Of a stretch of DNA of 64,000 nucleotides, positions 24,727 to 34,321 are shown piece by piece. The notes below the pieces were generated by a model. The model made no database searches, was not told the DNA's origin, and worked only from the letters and a program-made list of their open reading frames with translations. Position numbers and translations under genes: made by a program. The stretch spans positions 1-64,000 of the forward strand of contig NZ_PYVZ01000010.1 of the NCBI RefSeq assembly GCF_003056405.1, in the 5' to 3' direction. The stretch's first letter is position 1, and each line of letters begins with the position of its first letter. The stretch is from Devosia indica. Lineage in GTDB: Bacteria > Pseudomonadota > Alphaproteobacteria > Rhizobiales > Devosiaceae.

Positions 24727-27507
24727 CTAGATTTTCCCCTCGTCCACCGGCAGGTCGGCCGCGGTTGCCACCAGGGCATCGAACAGGGCCGCAGCAACCG
24801 GATCAGCGCCCGGCGCTTCGCGGGTGAGCCGGAAGGTGGTGGCGACCACGCCGCCGCGTCCGACGCGCTTCTGACCGATGATCGCCGCCGGTTTGTGGAC
24901 CCAGCCGCAAACCATGCCGGCAATCACGTTGCTGCCGAACTCCCAGGGCCGGAACCCGGTGAGCAGATGGTGTGGCACCACATCGGAAAAGCTGAGATCG
25001 AAGAGCGGGCCGCCCGGAATGGCGGCGAAATGGCCTTCGCGGCGCACCCAGGAGAAACCGGCAATCCAGTCGCCGCGCCAGATAGTGCCATCGCGTTCGA
25101 CCAGGCCAATGCCGGGCAGATGCTGATCCAGGCTCGGGCGGAACTGCTTGCCATCGGCCACTATGGAGCGATGCGGCAATTCCCCATCGGGCATGTCGGT
25201 GCGCAGGTTCTTGTTGGTCTCGACGCTGCCATCGGCCAGGATCACATAGCGCGCGCCGGCCTTGATGGCCTCGACATCGGCGCCATCGACCGCATGGCAG
25301 ATGATAATGTCGGCCTCGGCCGCCGGAACGAGCGGATAGCCAAGGCCGCTGGCGTAAGCGGCGAGATCGGGATCGGCAGTTGCAATGGAGGAAAGCCCTG
25401 CCGTCTCGCGCTGGGAGTAAAGCGCGATCTCGCAGCTATTGCGCGCCAGTACCACACCGTTGGCTTCGAGGATGAAGTCAAGGCGCAGCGTGGTATTGTC
25501 GGAAACCACCGGCATTGAGAGGCTGGTGGTTCCCAGATCTGCAACCGAAACCGGGCCGGTCGCGGGCACGGCGAGCGATCCGCTGACATCGCCTGTCCAG
25601 CTCAATTTTGCCCCGCTCGGGATCGACCCGCCACCGGTGGCGATCTTGAGTTCGACCGGCAGCGCCTCGCCCGCCCAGGCCGAATAGCGCGCCGGGCGCG
25701 GCACGATGACGATATCGGCGTTGATGGTGGCAAACACATCGTGGAAGACGCGTGGATTGCGCTCAATATCGAGAAGGCCGTTGGCTTCCCAATGAACGTC
25801 CGTCAGTTCGGTGATGACGTAGCCCATGATCGAGGGGTAGCGGCGCATTTCCTCGATCTGGTAGCGCAGGTTCATGAACTGGTACCACTGCACCTGCTCG
25901 ATGAAACCATCGAAGCTGCCGAAGGTGCGGGCCATATCGAGCGCGCCGAAACGCTGCTCGATGCCGTGGGGCAGCGCCACCCCGTCACCCCAGAGCGAAC
26001 CGGTTTCGAACCAGTCCGGCTCCGAGCCGTCCTCGTTGCGCAGCTTGGTTGGATCGGGCAGGCCCCAGACGCCGAATTCGGAAACGATCAGCGGTTCGTC
26101 GCCCCGGCGCTCGGCGTCGCCCAAAGGCGAGAAGGTCCAGTCGGCGCCGGCGGCGAACTGGGCGGTGATGTCGTCCCATTCCTGCCGGCGTTCCGGGACC
26201 GAGCGGTAATAGTGATAGTCGTTGAGGTCGGTCTTGACGTGGAAGTTCGGGAAACAGGCCGAATTGTCGACAACAAGGCGGGTGGTGTCCTCGGCCTTGA
26301 GCCAGTCATAGCTGTCCTTGAGCCATTGGCGATGTTCGGCATTTTCCACCAGCCGGGTGCCCCAATCCTCGTTTATCAGCGTCCAGGCGATGATAGAGGG
26401 GTGGTTGCGGTCGCGATTGAGGATGCCCACCATGGTCTCGCGCATCCGCCGCGCCGAGTCCGAGGTGAAGCTCTGGACATTGGGGACTTCGGTCCAGACC
26501 AGCAGGCCAAAGCGGTCGGCCACATCATAATAGCGCGGGTCCGGCACCTTGATGTGGCAGCGCAGCGTATTGAGGCCCAGCTCGATGGCCTTTTTGGCCT
26601 GGTCTTCGAGAAATTCGATGGAAGGCGGCGTGTAGATGCCATCGGGGTAATAATCCTGGTCCAGCGCGCCGCGCATATAGACGGGCTTGCCGTTGAGCAG
26701 GATCTGGCCATTGGCCGTGGTGACGGTGCGGAAGCCAAAGGTTTGCTCGACCACATCGACACCGCCATCGAGGGTTACCGCAAGGGTATAAAGGTTGGGC
26801 TGGCCGACATCCCAGAGCTTGACGCCGGGCACTTCGAGCGTCACGCCAACCGATTCAGCCGCCGACAGATCGGCGGAGGCGACAACGACGCCTTCGCTGT
26901 CGCGGACCTCCAATTGGGCCGGCAGGCCCTTGGCCGCGGCGGTGAAGGCGAGATCGGCCCTAAGCACACCATCCATGCCGGCCTCAATGACCACATGGTC
27001 AAGGCGGCAGGCATCGCTGGCGAGCAGCGAGACCGACTGCCACAGCCCGCCAATGCGGCCATACCAGGAGATCTTGCCATGCGGGATTTCGGAGAAGGGA
27101 AATTCCGGGAAAGCGGACTGGTCGGCCGAGGGCATGGTGACCCGCACCTCGACTTCATTGGTTGGCCGCAGCCTTGCGTTTTCGACGGCAAATTCGAAGG
27201 GCAGGAAGGCGCCTTCGTGGCTGCCCAGCTTTTCGCCGTTGAGGAAGACCTCGCAGGCATAGCTGACGGCACCGAAATGCAGCGCCAGATCCCGATCTTC
27301 CCAGCCGGCAGGCAGGGTGAAGCTGCGCTTGTAGGTGGCGTGGCCGAAGGTATCGACCAGGTCGGAAAACTCGGCCTGCCAGGGCTGGGGCACATGCGCC
27401 TGGCGCCAGGGCCCATCCTCATGCCGGAATTGCCAGACGCCATCCAGTGACAGGCTGTTGCGCGACGCGCTGATCGCCTCGGATGTCATTGCCCGACCCA
27501 AGTTCAT
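24727..27507 (-). CDS. GH2-family glycoside hydrolase (beta-galactosidase/glucuronidase type)
   Basis: A 926-residue three-domain GH2 core (sugar-binding jelly roll about 15-180, Ig-like domain about 185-275, TIM barrel about 276-590) with a long C-terminal part. The acid/base is E380 in L-I-N-E-D-W-G, and the likely nucleophile is E477 in I-V-S-E-F-G. H-P-S-I-I-A-W precedes the acid/base as usual. There is no signal peptide, so it works on imported oligosaccharide. It opens the system 2 operon. The ATG at 27507 is used; an in-frame GTG three codons upstream shares the same GGAG region. Exact specificity cannot be read. Confidence 0.88.
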   Translation of the reverse strand: MNLGRAMTSEAISASRNSLSLDGVWQFRHEDGPWRQAHVPQPWQAEFSDLVDTFGHATYKRSFTLPAGWEDRDLALHFGAVSYACEVFLNGEKLGSHEGAFLPFEFAVENARLRPTNEVEVRVTMPSADQSAFPEFPFSEIPHGKISWYGRIGGLWQSVSLLASDACRLDHVVIEAGMDGVLRADLAFTAAAKGLPAQLEVRDSEGVVVASADLSAAESVGVTLEVPGVKLWDVGQPNLYTLAVTLDGGVDVVEQTFGFRTVTTANGQILLNGKPVYMRGALDQDYYPDGIYTPPSIEFLEDQAKKAIELGLNTLRCHIKVPDPRYYDVADRFGLLVWTEVPNVQSFTSDSARRMRETMVGILNRDRNHPSIIAWTLINEDWGTRLVENAEHRQWLKDSYDWLKAEDTTRLVVDNSACFPNFHVKTDLNDYHYYRSVPERRQEWDDITAQFAAGADWTFSPLGDAERRGDEPLIVSEFGVWGLPDPTKLRNEDGSEPDWFETGSLWGDGVALPHGIEQRFGALDMARTFGSFDGFIEQVQWYQFMNLRYQIEEMRRYPSIMGYVITELTDVHWEANGLLDIERNPRVFHDVFATINADIVIVPRPARYSAWAGEALPVELKIATGGGSIPSGAKLSWTGDVSGSLAVPATGPVSVADLGTTSLSMPVVSDNTTLRLDFILEANGVVLARNSCEIALYSQRETAGLSSIATADPDLAAYASGLGYPLVPAAEADIIICHAVDGADVEAIKAGARYVILADGSVETNKNLRTDMPDGELPHRSIVADGKQFRPSLDQHLPGIGLVERDGTIWRGDWIAGFSWVRREGHFAAIPGGPLFDLSFSDVVPHHLLTGFRPWEFGSNVIAGMVCGWVHKPAAIIGQKRVGRGGVVATTFRLTREAPGADPVAAALFDALVATAADLPVDEGKI

Positions 27508-27551
27508 AATCTCCACCCTAAGCAGTATTAGTTATATTATTATCACCATAG

Positions 27552-27581
27552 GGCCGAACCATCGGCCTTGGCAAGAGCCAA
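27552..27581. promoter_or_regulatory. Adjacent inverted repeats in the GH2/lacI divergent region
   Basis: Two perfect inverted repeats lie side by side: GGCCGA-ACCA-TCGGCC (27552-27567) and TTGGC-AAGA-GCCAA (27568-27581). They are in the 164-nt region between the divergent GH2 and LacI genes and are candidate operator or leader structures. An AT-rich stretch nearer the GH2 gene (about 27525-27545) may hold its -10 region. Confidence 0.4.
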
Positions 27582-27671
27582 ATCGCAATGTGCAAGGACA
27601 GCTCTGGCTGGTGGTCAAAACCGGGCAAATCGCCCTAAATGGGGCTGGGGACAACCGAGCGGGACGGTGAT

Positions 27672-28694
27672 TTGGAAAAGCGCGCAACCATGCACGAGGT
27701 GGCGGAACTGGCCGGGGTGTCGCAGGCCACGGTTTCGCTGGTGCTCAATGGCGTGCCCAATGCCCGTGTATCCAAGGCCACGCGCCGCCGCGTGCAGGAA
27801 GCGGCAGAGCAGCTTGGCTATCGCCGGGGCAAGACCCACCCGGTTCCGGCCGGGCGCACGCGTGTGGTGGGTCTGTTCATCGATGAAGTCTCGACCACCC
27901 CCTTTGCCGCGCCGTTCATCGAGGGGGCCCGGGACGAGGCCGCGCTGCAGGACGTCACCATCGCTACTTTCTGTACCGGCAATGATCCGGCGCTTGAACA
28001 GGCCGGGCTCGACATGCTGGTCGCCCAGAATGCCATCGGGGCGATCTACTGCACCCTGATCACACGGCAAGTGACTGTTCCCGAAGCGTTTTCGCAGCTC
28101 CCGCTGGTGCTGCTCAATTGCTATGAAAAGAAGGTGCAGCACCCCTCAGTGGTGCCCGGCGACATTGTCGGGGGCTTCACCGCGACGGACGCCCTGCTCC
28201 GCGCCGGACACAGGCGCATCGCCCATCTGGCGGGCGAACACATCGTCGAGGCGGCCATCGACCGCGAACAGGGCTTCCGCCAGGCCATGGAAAAATGGGG
28301 GGTCGCGGTGGACGAAAGTCTGGTCACCCTGGGGGGCTGGACCATACGGGCCGGGCGCGAACGCGCATTAGCGCTGCTCTCGCAACCCAATCCGCCGACC
28401 GCCATTTTCTGTTTCAATGATCGCATGGCGATTGGCTGCTATGAAGTGGCGCGCAGCCTGGGCCTTTCCGTTCCCGGCGATCTGTCGATTGTCGGTTTTG
28501 ACGACGAGGACATTGCCGCGAACATGGATCCGCCGCTTTCGACCATGGTCCTGCCGCATGATGAAATGGCCCGCTGGGCGGTGGGCCAGTTGCTGGACGG
28601 CTTCGATGGCATCGACGCCGATGAGCGGCTGCAGAAACTCAAGATCGAGTGCGAACTGGTGGAGCGAGATTCAATAGCATCACCAAAGGGTTAG
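27672..28694 (+). CDS. LacI-family regulator, divergent from the GH2 operon
   Basis: A ~340-residue LacI/GalR protein. The helix-turn-helix is M-H-E-V-A-E-L-A-G-V-S-Q-A-T-V-S, and the effector domain has F-C-F-N-D-R-M-A-I-G-C-Y and V-G-F-D-D-E-D-I. The start is uncertain. TTG at 27672 gives the usual five or six residues before the helix-turn-helix and parallels the TTG start at 19282. An ATG at 27639 would add 11 residues, and an ATG at 27690 would trim six. It probably represses the GH2/system 2 operon. It is convergent with another LacI gene only 4 nt away. Confidence 0.87.
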   Translation: MEKRATMHEVAELAGVSQATVSLVLNGVPNARVSKATRRRVQEAAEQLGYRRGKTHPVPAGRTRVVGLFIDEVSTTPFAAPFIEGARDEAALQDVTIATFCTGNDPALEQAGLDMLVAQNAIGAIYCTLITRQVTVPEAFSQLPLVLLNCYEKKVQHPSVVPGDIVGGFTATDALLRAGHRRIAHLAGEHIVEAAIDREQGFRQAMEKWGVAVDESLVTLGGWTIRAGRERALALLSQPNPPTAIFCFNDRMAIGCYEVARSLGLSVPGDLSIVGFDDEDIAANMDPPLSTMVLPHDEMARWAVGQLLDGFDGIDADERLQKLKIECELVERDSIASPKG

Positions 28695-28698
28695 CTAC

Positions 28699-29781
28699 CT
28701 AACGGGGTCTGCCGACGGAATCGCGCTCGACCAGCGGACATTCCAGCTTAGTCAATGGATAGCGATCCTCGACCACGCCATCGAGCATCTGTTCGAACAC
28801 CCATTGCCCCATGGCGCGATGCGGCAGCACCGTTGTGGTCAGGCGCGGATGCAGGTGACGGGCAATTTCCTCGTCGTCATAGCCAATCACCGACATGTCC
28901 CCCGGAATGTCGAGGCCGGCTTCTTTCAAGGCCTCATAACAGCCAATGGCCATGCGGTCGTTCTGGCAGAAGATGGCGGTGGGCCTTTCGGACAAAGCGA
29001 GGATCTTGCGCGTGGCGTCATAGCCGGCACTGGCCGACCAATCGCCATTGAAAACCAGGTCCTGATCGAAGGGAATATCGGCGGTCGCCAGCGCGCGGCG
29101 ATAGCCCTTGAGCCGGTCCTGCGCCGCCTCCATCCAGATTTCGCCGGTGATTGTGGCGACCCGCCGGTGCCCCTTGCTGACAAGATAATGCGTGGCCCGC
29201 TGGCCGCCAGCAATCTCGCTGGGCACTACGGCCGGACGGGCCAGACCCGCAGCGTAGCAGTTGAGCAGGTAGACCGGGATATCGAGGCTTTTCAGCTCGA
29301 GCGGCAAGTCCACCTCGCGCGTGAAAATGGTCATATAGACCAGCGCTGCAACGCCTTGATCGACAAAGGCATCGATCAGCGCGGACTCGATCTCGGCGTC
29401 ATTGTCGCTCTGGCCGACAAACACCAGGTCACCTTGCGCCCGCGCCGCCTGCGTCAGCCCTTCGATCGCCTGCACCGCTTCCGGGCTGGTCGCAAGCTGA
29501 TCGACAATAAAGCCAATCCGACGGTTGCGCTTTCCGGCCTGCTGCTTGGGGTCGGCTTTGCCCGCCGGCACGCTATAGCCCAGGCGCCGGGCGGCATCGA
29601 GGACACGACGGCGCGTTTCATCGGACAAGCGGATGCCCGGCGCGTTGTTGATGACGAACGACACTGTTGCCTGGGAACAGCCCGCCTCTCGCGCGATATC
29701 GGTCATTGTGACGCGTCGCACGCGACGATCAGGCCGGCGCGTGGCGCGCGCTACCGATGATGATGTCTTGGTGCCCGTCAT
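28699..29781 (-). CDS. LacI-family regulator, second of the pair
   Basis: A 360-residue LacI/GalR protein with a basic N-terminal extension of about 25 residues (A-R-A-T-R-R-P-D-R-R-V-R-R) before the helix-turn-helix V-T-M-T-D-I-A-R-E-A-G-C-S-Q-A-T-V-S. The effector domain has I-F-C-Q-N-D-R-M-A-I-G-C-Y, close in sequence to the neighbouring LacI protein, so the two may be old paralogues. ATG at 29781 is chosen; an in-frame TTG lies two codons upstream. A short palindrome (29803-29815) just upstream suggests autoregulation. Its target genes are not evident. Confidence 0.87.
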   Translation of the reverse strand: MTGTKTSSSVARATRRPDRRVRRVTMTDIAREAGCSQATVSFVINNAPGIRLSDETRRRVLDAARRLGYSVPAGKADPKQQAGKRNRRIGFIVDQLATSPEAVQAIEGLTQAARAQGDLVFVGQSDNDAEIESALIDAFVDQGVAALVYMTIFTREVDLPLELKSLDIPVYLLNCYAAGLARPAVVPSEIAGGQRATHYLVSKGHRRVATITGEIWMEAAQDRLKGYRRALATADIPFDQDLVFNGDWSASAGYDATRKILALSERPTAIFCQNDRMAIGCYEALKEAGLDIPGDMSVIGYDDEEIARHLHPRLTTTVLPHRAMGQWVFEQMLDGVVEDRYPLTKLECPLVERDSVGRPR

Positions 29782-29802
29782 TAGCAATCATAAATCCAAT
29801 TA

Positions 29803-29815
29803 CTAATGGCATTAG
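29803..29815. promoter_or_regulatory. Candidate LacI operator upstream of the 28699-29781 regulator
   Basis: CTAATGGCATTAG: perfect 6-bp arms around one central base, 22-34 nt upstream of the regulator ATG. CTAAT half-sites differ from the TGCTAAAT halves of the system 1 operator. Confidence 0.5.
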
Positions 29816-30010
29816 CAGATTTGATTTGCTGTGTCTCGCATCAATGACGGGGCCGCGCGCGCATGGGAGCATGCCGCATTTCGCCTGTGCCCTTTGGCGC
29901 CTCCTTCCCCTTCGAACGAAGGGGGACAGATGCGCCGGTCCCGCATAGCCTTCGCGACGAACCTTTTGTGCCGCAGGCACGCCTATCCCATTTGCTCGGA
30001 AGACATACGC

Positions 30011-32302
30011 ATGAAGAACGCTGCCATTGCTCTGTCTCTCTTGATTGGCCTTTCGGCTGTCACGACCTTTGCCGCTGAAGATGTGATGATCGTATATGAC
30101 GGCTCGAATTCGATGTGGGGGCAGATCGATGGCATCGCCAAGATCGAGACGGCCCGCGAGGTCATGGCCGATCTGATTGAAACCTGGCCGCAATCGACCA
30201 ATCTGGGGCTCATGGCCTATGGCCACAGGCGCGAAGGCGACTGCGGTGATATCGAACTGATGATCCCGCCGGGGCCGGTGGACGCAAATTCGTTCCTGGC
30301 GACCGTCAATGGCATCATACCGCGAGGCAAGACGCCCCTGACCGACGCGGTGGTCGAGGCGGCCGAAACCCTTTCCTTTCGGGACAATCCGGCCACGGTC
30401 GTGCTGATCTCGGACGGTATCGAGTCTTGTCAGGCCGATCCCTGTTCGATTGCGGCCGAGCTTGAGCAACAGGGCATTGCTTTCACGACCCATGTCATCG
30501 GGTTCGATGTGGCGCGTGAGGATCAGCGGCAGCTTTCCTGTATCGCGGAAAATACCGGCGGAACATTTGTGCCGGCGCAGGATGCCGACGAGCTGCGCAA
30601 CGCCATGACACAGGTGCAGGCGGTCATTCAGACGGCGCCGGAGCCGGAGCCCCAACCTGAACCGGAGCCGGAGCCGGAGCCGGAGCCAGAGGCGCCCGAG
30701 CAGACCGTTTCGGCGCCCGCGACCGTCACCTTCGGGACCGAATTCACGGTGACCTGGGGCGAGACAATCAATCCGCGTGACTGGATTACCATTGTGCCGG
30801 TGGGTGCCGAAGAAGGCGATTATCTTGCCTTTCAGCGGGTTCAAGGTGACGACAGCGTCGAGATCAGGGCCCCTGCTGATCCCGGCCTATATGAAGTGCG
30901 CTATGTGCTCGAAGAGGGCAGCAAGACGCTCGCCTCAACGCCGGTGGAAGTTGTCGAGGCCGAGCAGACCGTCTCTGCCCCTGCCTCCGTCACCTTTGGT
31001 ACTGAGTTCACGGTGACCTGGGGCGAGACGGTCAATCCGCGCGACTGGATCACCATTGTGCCGGTGGGTGCTGATGAAGGCGATTATCTCGCCTTCCAGC
31101 GCGTGCAGGGCGACGACAGCGTCGAGATCAGGGCCCCGGCCGATCCCGGCCTATATGAAGTGCGCTATGTGCTCGATGAGGGCAGCAAGACGCTCGCCTC
31201 AACGCCGGTGGAAGTTGTCGAGGCCGAGCAGACCGTCTCAGCCCCTGCCTCCGTCACCTTTGGTACTGAGTTCACGGTGACCTGGGGCGAGACAATCAAT
31301 CCGCGTGACTGGATTACCATTGTGCCGGTGGGTGCCGAAGAAGGCGATTATCTTGCCTTTCAGCGGGTTCAAGGTGACGACAGCGTCGAGATCAGGGCCC
31401 CTGCCGATCCCGGCCTATATGAGGTGCGCTATGTGCTCGACGAGGGCAGCAAGACGCTCGCCTCAACGCCGGTGGAAGTTGTCGAGGCCGAGCAGACCGT
31501 CTCAGCCCCTGCCTCCGTCACCTTTGGTACTGAGTTCACGGTGACCTGGGGCGAGACGGTCAATCCGCGCGACTGGATCACCATTGTGCCGGTGGGCGCT
31601 GATGAAGGTGACTACCTCGCCTTTCAACGCGTGCAAGGTGACGACAGCGTCGAGATCAGGGCCCCTGCTGATCCCGGCCTATATGAAGTGCGCTATGTGC
31701 TCGATGAGGGCAGCAAGACACTCGCCTCAACGCCTGTGGAAGTTATCGAGGCCGAGCAGAGTGTGTCAGCGCCGGCGATCGTGCGGGCGGAGAGCGCGTT
31801 CACGGTGACCTGGAGCGAAACAATCAATCCGCGCGATTGGATCACCATTGTGCCGGCGGGGGCTGAAGAGGGAGATTACCTGGCCTTCCAGCGGGTGCAA
31901 GGCAACGACAACGTCGAGCTGCAGGCTCCGGCCGAACCGGGACTCTACGAAGTGCGCTATGTGCTCGATGAAGGGAGCAAGACTTTGGCCGCATCGCCGA
32001 TGGAAGTTGTTGCCGCGGACGCCCCGCTCGACGATGGCGCGGGCCTAGTCGTTCCCGCCAGCGCCGCCCCGGGCGAAACGATATCGGTCTCCTGGACCAT
32101 CGTACCTGAGGACGCTGACCGGCGCGTGACGCTCGCCGCCAGCGATGCGCCTGACTTCACCTGGATTTCTGCTCATCCGGTCGGCCCTGAAACCGAAACA
32201 GACATCACCCTTCCCACTGAACCGGGCCAATACGAGGTACGGTTTCTCGATCTGAGCCGGCAGGAGGTGCTGGGGCGCGCGATTATTGCCGTCGGCAACT
32301 AA
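30011..32302 (+). CDS. Secreted VWA-domain protein with five 88-residue tandem repeats
   Basis: A 763-residue exported protein. A signal peptide covers 1-22. A von Willebrand A domain (about 24-205) has MIDAS D30-G-S32-N-S34, the G-K-T-P-L-T loop and L-I-S-D-G-I-E-S-C. A P-E-rich linker follows (about 207-228), then five repeats at 230-317, 318-405, 406-493, 494-581 and 582-669, and a diverged sixth unit to the end. Each repeat holds V-T-W-G-E-T-(I/V)-N-P-R-D-W-I-T-I-V-P and G-L-Y-E-V-R-Y-V-L, which looks like a small beta-sandwich. It may bind ligand or metal in the periplasm or on the surface; function is unknown. The ATG at 30011 fits the signal peptide. Confidence 0.88.
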   Translation: MKNAAIALSLLIGLSAVTTFAAEDVMIVYDGSNSMWGQIDGIAKIETAREVMADLIETWPQSTNLGLMAYGHRREGDCGDIELMIPPGPVDANSFLATVNGIIPRGKTPLTDAVVEAAETLSFRDNPATVVLISDGIESCQADPCSIAAELEQQGIAFTTHVIGFDVAREDQRQLSCIAENTGGTFVPAQDADELRNAMTQVQAVIQTAPEPEPQPEPEPEPEPEPEAPEQTVSAPATVTFGTEFTVTWGETINPRDWITIVPVGAEEGDYLAFQRVQGDDSVEIRAPADPGLYEVRYVLEEGSKTLASTPVEVVEAEQTVSAPASVTFGTEFTVTWGETVNPRDWITIVPVGADEGDYLAFQRVQGDDSVEIRAPADPGLYEVRYVLDEGSKTLASTPVEVVEAEQTVSAPASVTFGTEFTVTWGETINPRDWITIVPVGAEEGDYLAFQRVQGDDSVEIRAPADPGLYEVRYVLDEGSKTLASTPVEVVEAEQTVSAPASVTFGTEFTVTWGETVNPRDWITIVPVGADEGDYLAFQRVQGDDSVEIRAPADPGLYEVRYVLDEGSKTLASTPVEVIEAEQSVSAPAIVRAESAFTVTWSETINPRDWITIVPAGAEEGDYLAFQRVQGNDNVELQAPAEPGLYEVRYVLDEGSKTLAASPMEVVAADAPLDDGAGLVVPASAAPGETISVSWTIVPEDADRRVTLAASDAPDFTWISAHPVGPETETDITLPTEPGQYEVRFLDLSRQEVLGRAIIAVGN
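30698..32017 (+). repeat. Tandem array of five 264-bp units within the VWA gene
   Basis: Units start at 30698, 30962, 31226, 31490 and 31754, each exactly 264 bp. Units 1 and 3 share codon-level identity over long stretches (E-T-I-N-P-R-D and G-A-E-E-G-D-Y), as do units 2 and 4 (E-T-V-N-P-R-D and G-A-D-E-G-D-Y), giving an A-B-A-B pattern. Unit 5 is more diverged. Confidence 0.95.
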
Positions 32303-32337
32303 CGCATCCATCCCATGACGCAAAGGACCGTGATCGC

Positions 32338-32820
32338 ATGCGCAAATTGACCACAGCCTTTGTCAGTCTATTCGTAGCCAGCATGCCCGCATTTGCCATT
32401 GCCCCAGGCGGAACGGTGACCGGGACCATCAATGGCGAGGCCGTGGCGCTGGTCGTGTTCGCCCAGCAATCGGACTATGGCAACGCGCATATTTCCCTCT
32501 ACATCATCGGGGATGACCTGAGTGAGCGCGGCCTGGGGGCAATGGGCCTGGGCGCCGAATGGCTGGGCGAGCTGACCGGGGAGTTCGCGCATGCAGAGGC
32601 CAGCATGGGCATGCATTCAAATCCCCTGCGCCTCTATTATGCTGACGACGATGCGGGACTGTCATTGACCCTTGAAAGCTTCATGTATGTGGGCGCCTTG
32701 CTGGAGATCACCGGGCGGGTCGAAGGAGTCCTGACCAATGTCGACAAGGCCGGCCACAAAAACCCCGACCCTGAAGATGCGCTGAGCATCGACCTGAAGT
32801 TCGATGCCGTGCTGCAATAG
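32338..32820 (+). CDS. Small secreted protein of unknown function
   Basis: A 160-residue protein with a clear signal peptide (1-20, cleaved after A-F-A). The mature part is rich in glycine and acidic residues, has no cysteine, and shows no domain I recognise. It begins 35 nt after the VWA gene on the same strand with AAAGGA upstream, so the two are probably co-transcribed and may act together outside the cytoplasm. A short stretch (G-T-V-T-G-T-I-N-G) near the mature N-terminus suggests a beta-rich fold. Confidence 0.75.
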   Translation: MRKLTTAFVSLFVASMPAFAIAPGGTVTGTINGEAVALVVFAQQSDYGNAHISLYIIGDDLSERGLGAMGLGAEWLGELTGEFAHAEASMGMHSNPLRLYYADDDAGLSLTLESFMYVGALLEITGRVEGVLTNVDKAGHKNPDPEDALSIDLKFDAVLQ

Positions 32821-32953
32821 CGCCCCAGCCGGAAAACGGCTTCGGTGATCGCGCAGCAGCCCTGATTGCCGCGGGGCCGTCATCATGGTCGGCTGATGAG
32901 CAGGCCATGAGAATTTCGATCACCTTGAGCCAAATCGAAGTCTGATCTTGTCC

Positions 32954-34321
32954 TCAGGCAGCGGACCGGACTGTGTCGGACTGCGCTTTGGGCCCGGCCC
33001 ATTCATCGGGGAGCCGAAGCGTGAAGATCGATCCGATACCGGCATGGCTGACAAATTCGAGCGTGCCGCCCAGCAAGTGCGCCAATTGGTGCGAGGTCGA
33101 CAGACCTACGCCGGTCCCCGGCAGGCCCTGCGCCGTGCTGGCGCGGAAGAAACGACTGAACAACTTGTCCTGTTCGTCATCGGGGACGCCAACCCCACGA
33201 TCCTCGACTGTGAAGCGGATTTGACGGTTTTCGGCCGTCACATTCATCAAAACAGGTTCAGTCTCGGGGGAGTATTTGACCGCGTTTGAGACCAGATTGG
33301 TCAGGATCTGCTCGACCAGAACCGGATCGGTCGTCAGAAAAGGTGGAACTTCGTCCCCAAAGCTGACGCGCAGCATGCGGCCAGGTGTTTCCGCCAATTG
33401 ACGCGCTTTCACCCGCTCGACCAGGTCAGCAATATCGCATTGAACAGGCCTCGCGGCGACCTGACCCGCTTCCAGCCTGACAACATCGAGCGTGGCATCA
33501 AGCAGGCTGGTCAGCCCCTTGATTTCAGCACGCACTTGCCTGGCCCTCTGGTCGATTTCGGGGCGCGACATGGTGTGCCCACTGCGCAGAATACGCTGCA
33601 TGGCCGAGTCAATCACGGCGAGCGGGGTCCGGAACTGATGAGAGACCAGCGTCACAAATCCCCGATAAAGGTCAGCAGTTTCGCGTTCGAGGGCCAGGAA
33701 ATGCCCGGCACGTTGGCGCTCGGCCATGGCGCGCAGCAAGGTGAGGGACAGAAATATTCCCAGGGCAATGATGGCCACGATCGAAACGATAACCTGACCA
33801 ATGGCCGCGCGCTGGCTATCGACGCGGGCCCCGGTGGCCTCCCACTGCCGAACCATGGATTGGTTGCCGGCGCGGCCCAGACCTTCGATCAGGGGCGCCA
33901 GGGTTTGGTGAATTGCAATGGCCGTTTCTGTGTCGCCGAAGGACAGGCCGAGTATGCGGGGCTCCAGCGCCCTAATTTGCCTGGTTGTGGCCGCAATCTC
34001 GTCATCGAGGCCCAAATCCTTCATGTAGCGCAGTTGCGGCCCCTCCGAGAGCAGAGTGAGTCTGCTCAGAACCACGTTATAGCGTCTTTCGAGTTCCGCA
34101 TCGGCGTTGGGGATGCTGGTCTGGCGCGAAACGGAGGAATCGAGCAGAAGCGCCGCAGACTGGGTGCGCGAAATTGCCCAGAGCATGTTGTCACCTTCAT
34201 TGCGACGCATTTCCGCTTCGGTCTCGGCCAGCCTGAGCAGGGCAAAGGCGAGCAGGATGACAAAGGCGACGATGGCAATGCCGGCGACTGAGTAGGCCGC
34301 AAGGTCCCGCCGCCGGGTCAT
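32954..34321 (-). CDS. Membrane sensor histidine kinase
   Basis: A 455-residue kinase. TM1 is at about 9-30, a helical periplasmic domain at about 31-174, TM2 at about 175-197, and HisKA with H228 (V-S-H-Q-F-R-T-P-L). The HATPase has N-L-V-S-N-A-V-K-Y, D-R-G-V-G-V and G-T-G-V-G-L. Its start overlaps by 4 nt the stop of a YedY-like periplasmic protein, which is probably its sensory partner. No response regulator is adjacent on the same strand. The nearest is the REC-LuxR gene at 36161, divergent and separated by two genes. Substrate or signal unknown. Confidence 0.9.
   Translation of the reverse strand: MTRRRDLAAYSVAGIAIVAFVILLAFALLRLAETEAEMRRNEGDNMLWAISRTQSAALLLDSSVSRQTSIPNADAELERRYNVVLSRLTLLSEGPQLRYMKDLGLDDEIAATTRQIRALEPRILGLSFGDTETAIAIHQTLAPLIEGLGRAGNQSMVRQWEATGARVDSQRAAIGQVIVSIVAIIALGIFLSLTLLRAMAERQRAGHFLALERETADLYRGFVTLVSHQFRTPLAVIDSAMQRILRSGHTMSRPEIDQRARQVRAEIKGLTSLLDATLDVVRLEAGQVAARPVQCDIADLVERVKARQLAETPGRMLRVSFGDEVPPFLTTDPVLVEQILTNLVSNAVKYSPETEPVLMNVTAENRQIRFTVEDRGVGVPDDEQDKLFSRFFRASTAQGLPGTGVGLSTSHQLAHLLGGTLEFVSHAGIGSIFTLRLPDEWAGPKAQSDTVRSAA

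Noticed and set aside
25741..27450. 569-residue plus-strand frame opposite the GH2 gene
   Set aside because: Antisense of a gene with both catalytic residues identified.
30698..32017. Regular repeats considered as a CRISPR array
   Set aside because: Units are 264 bp, contiguous, in frame and without spacers; they encode a protein repeat.
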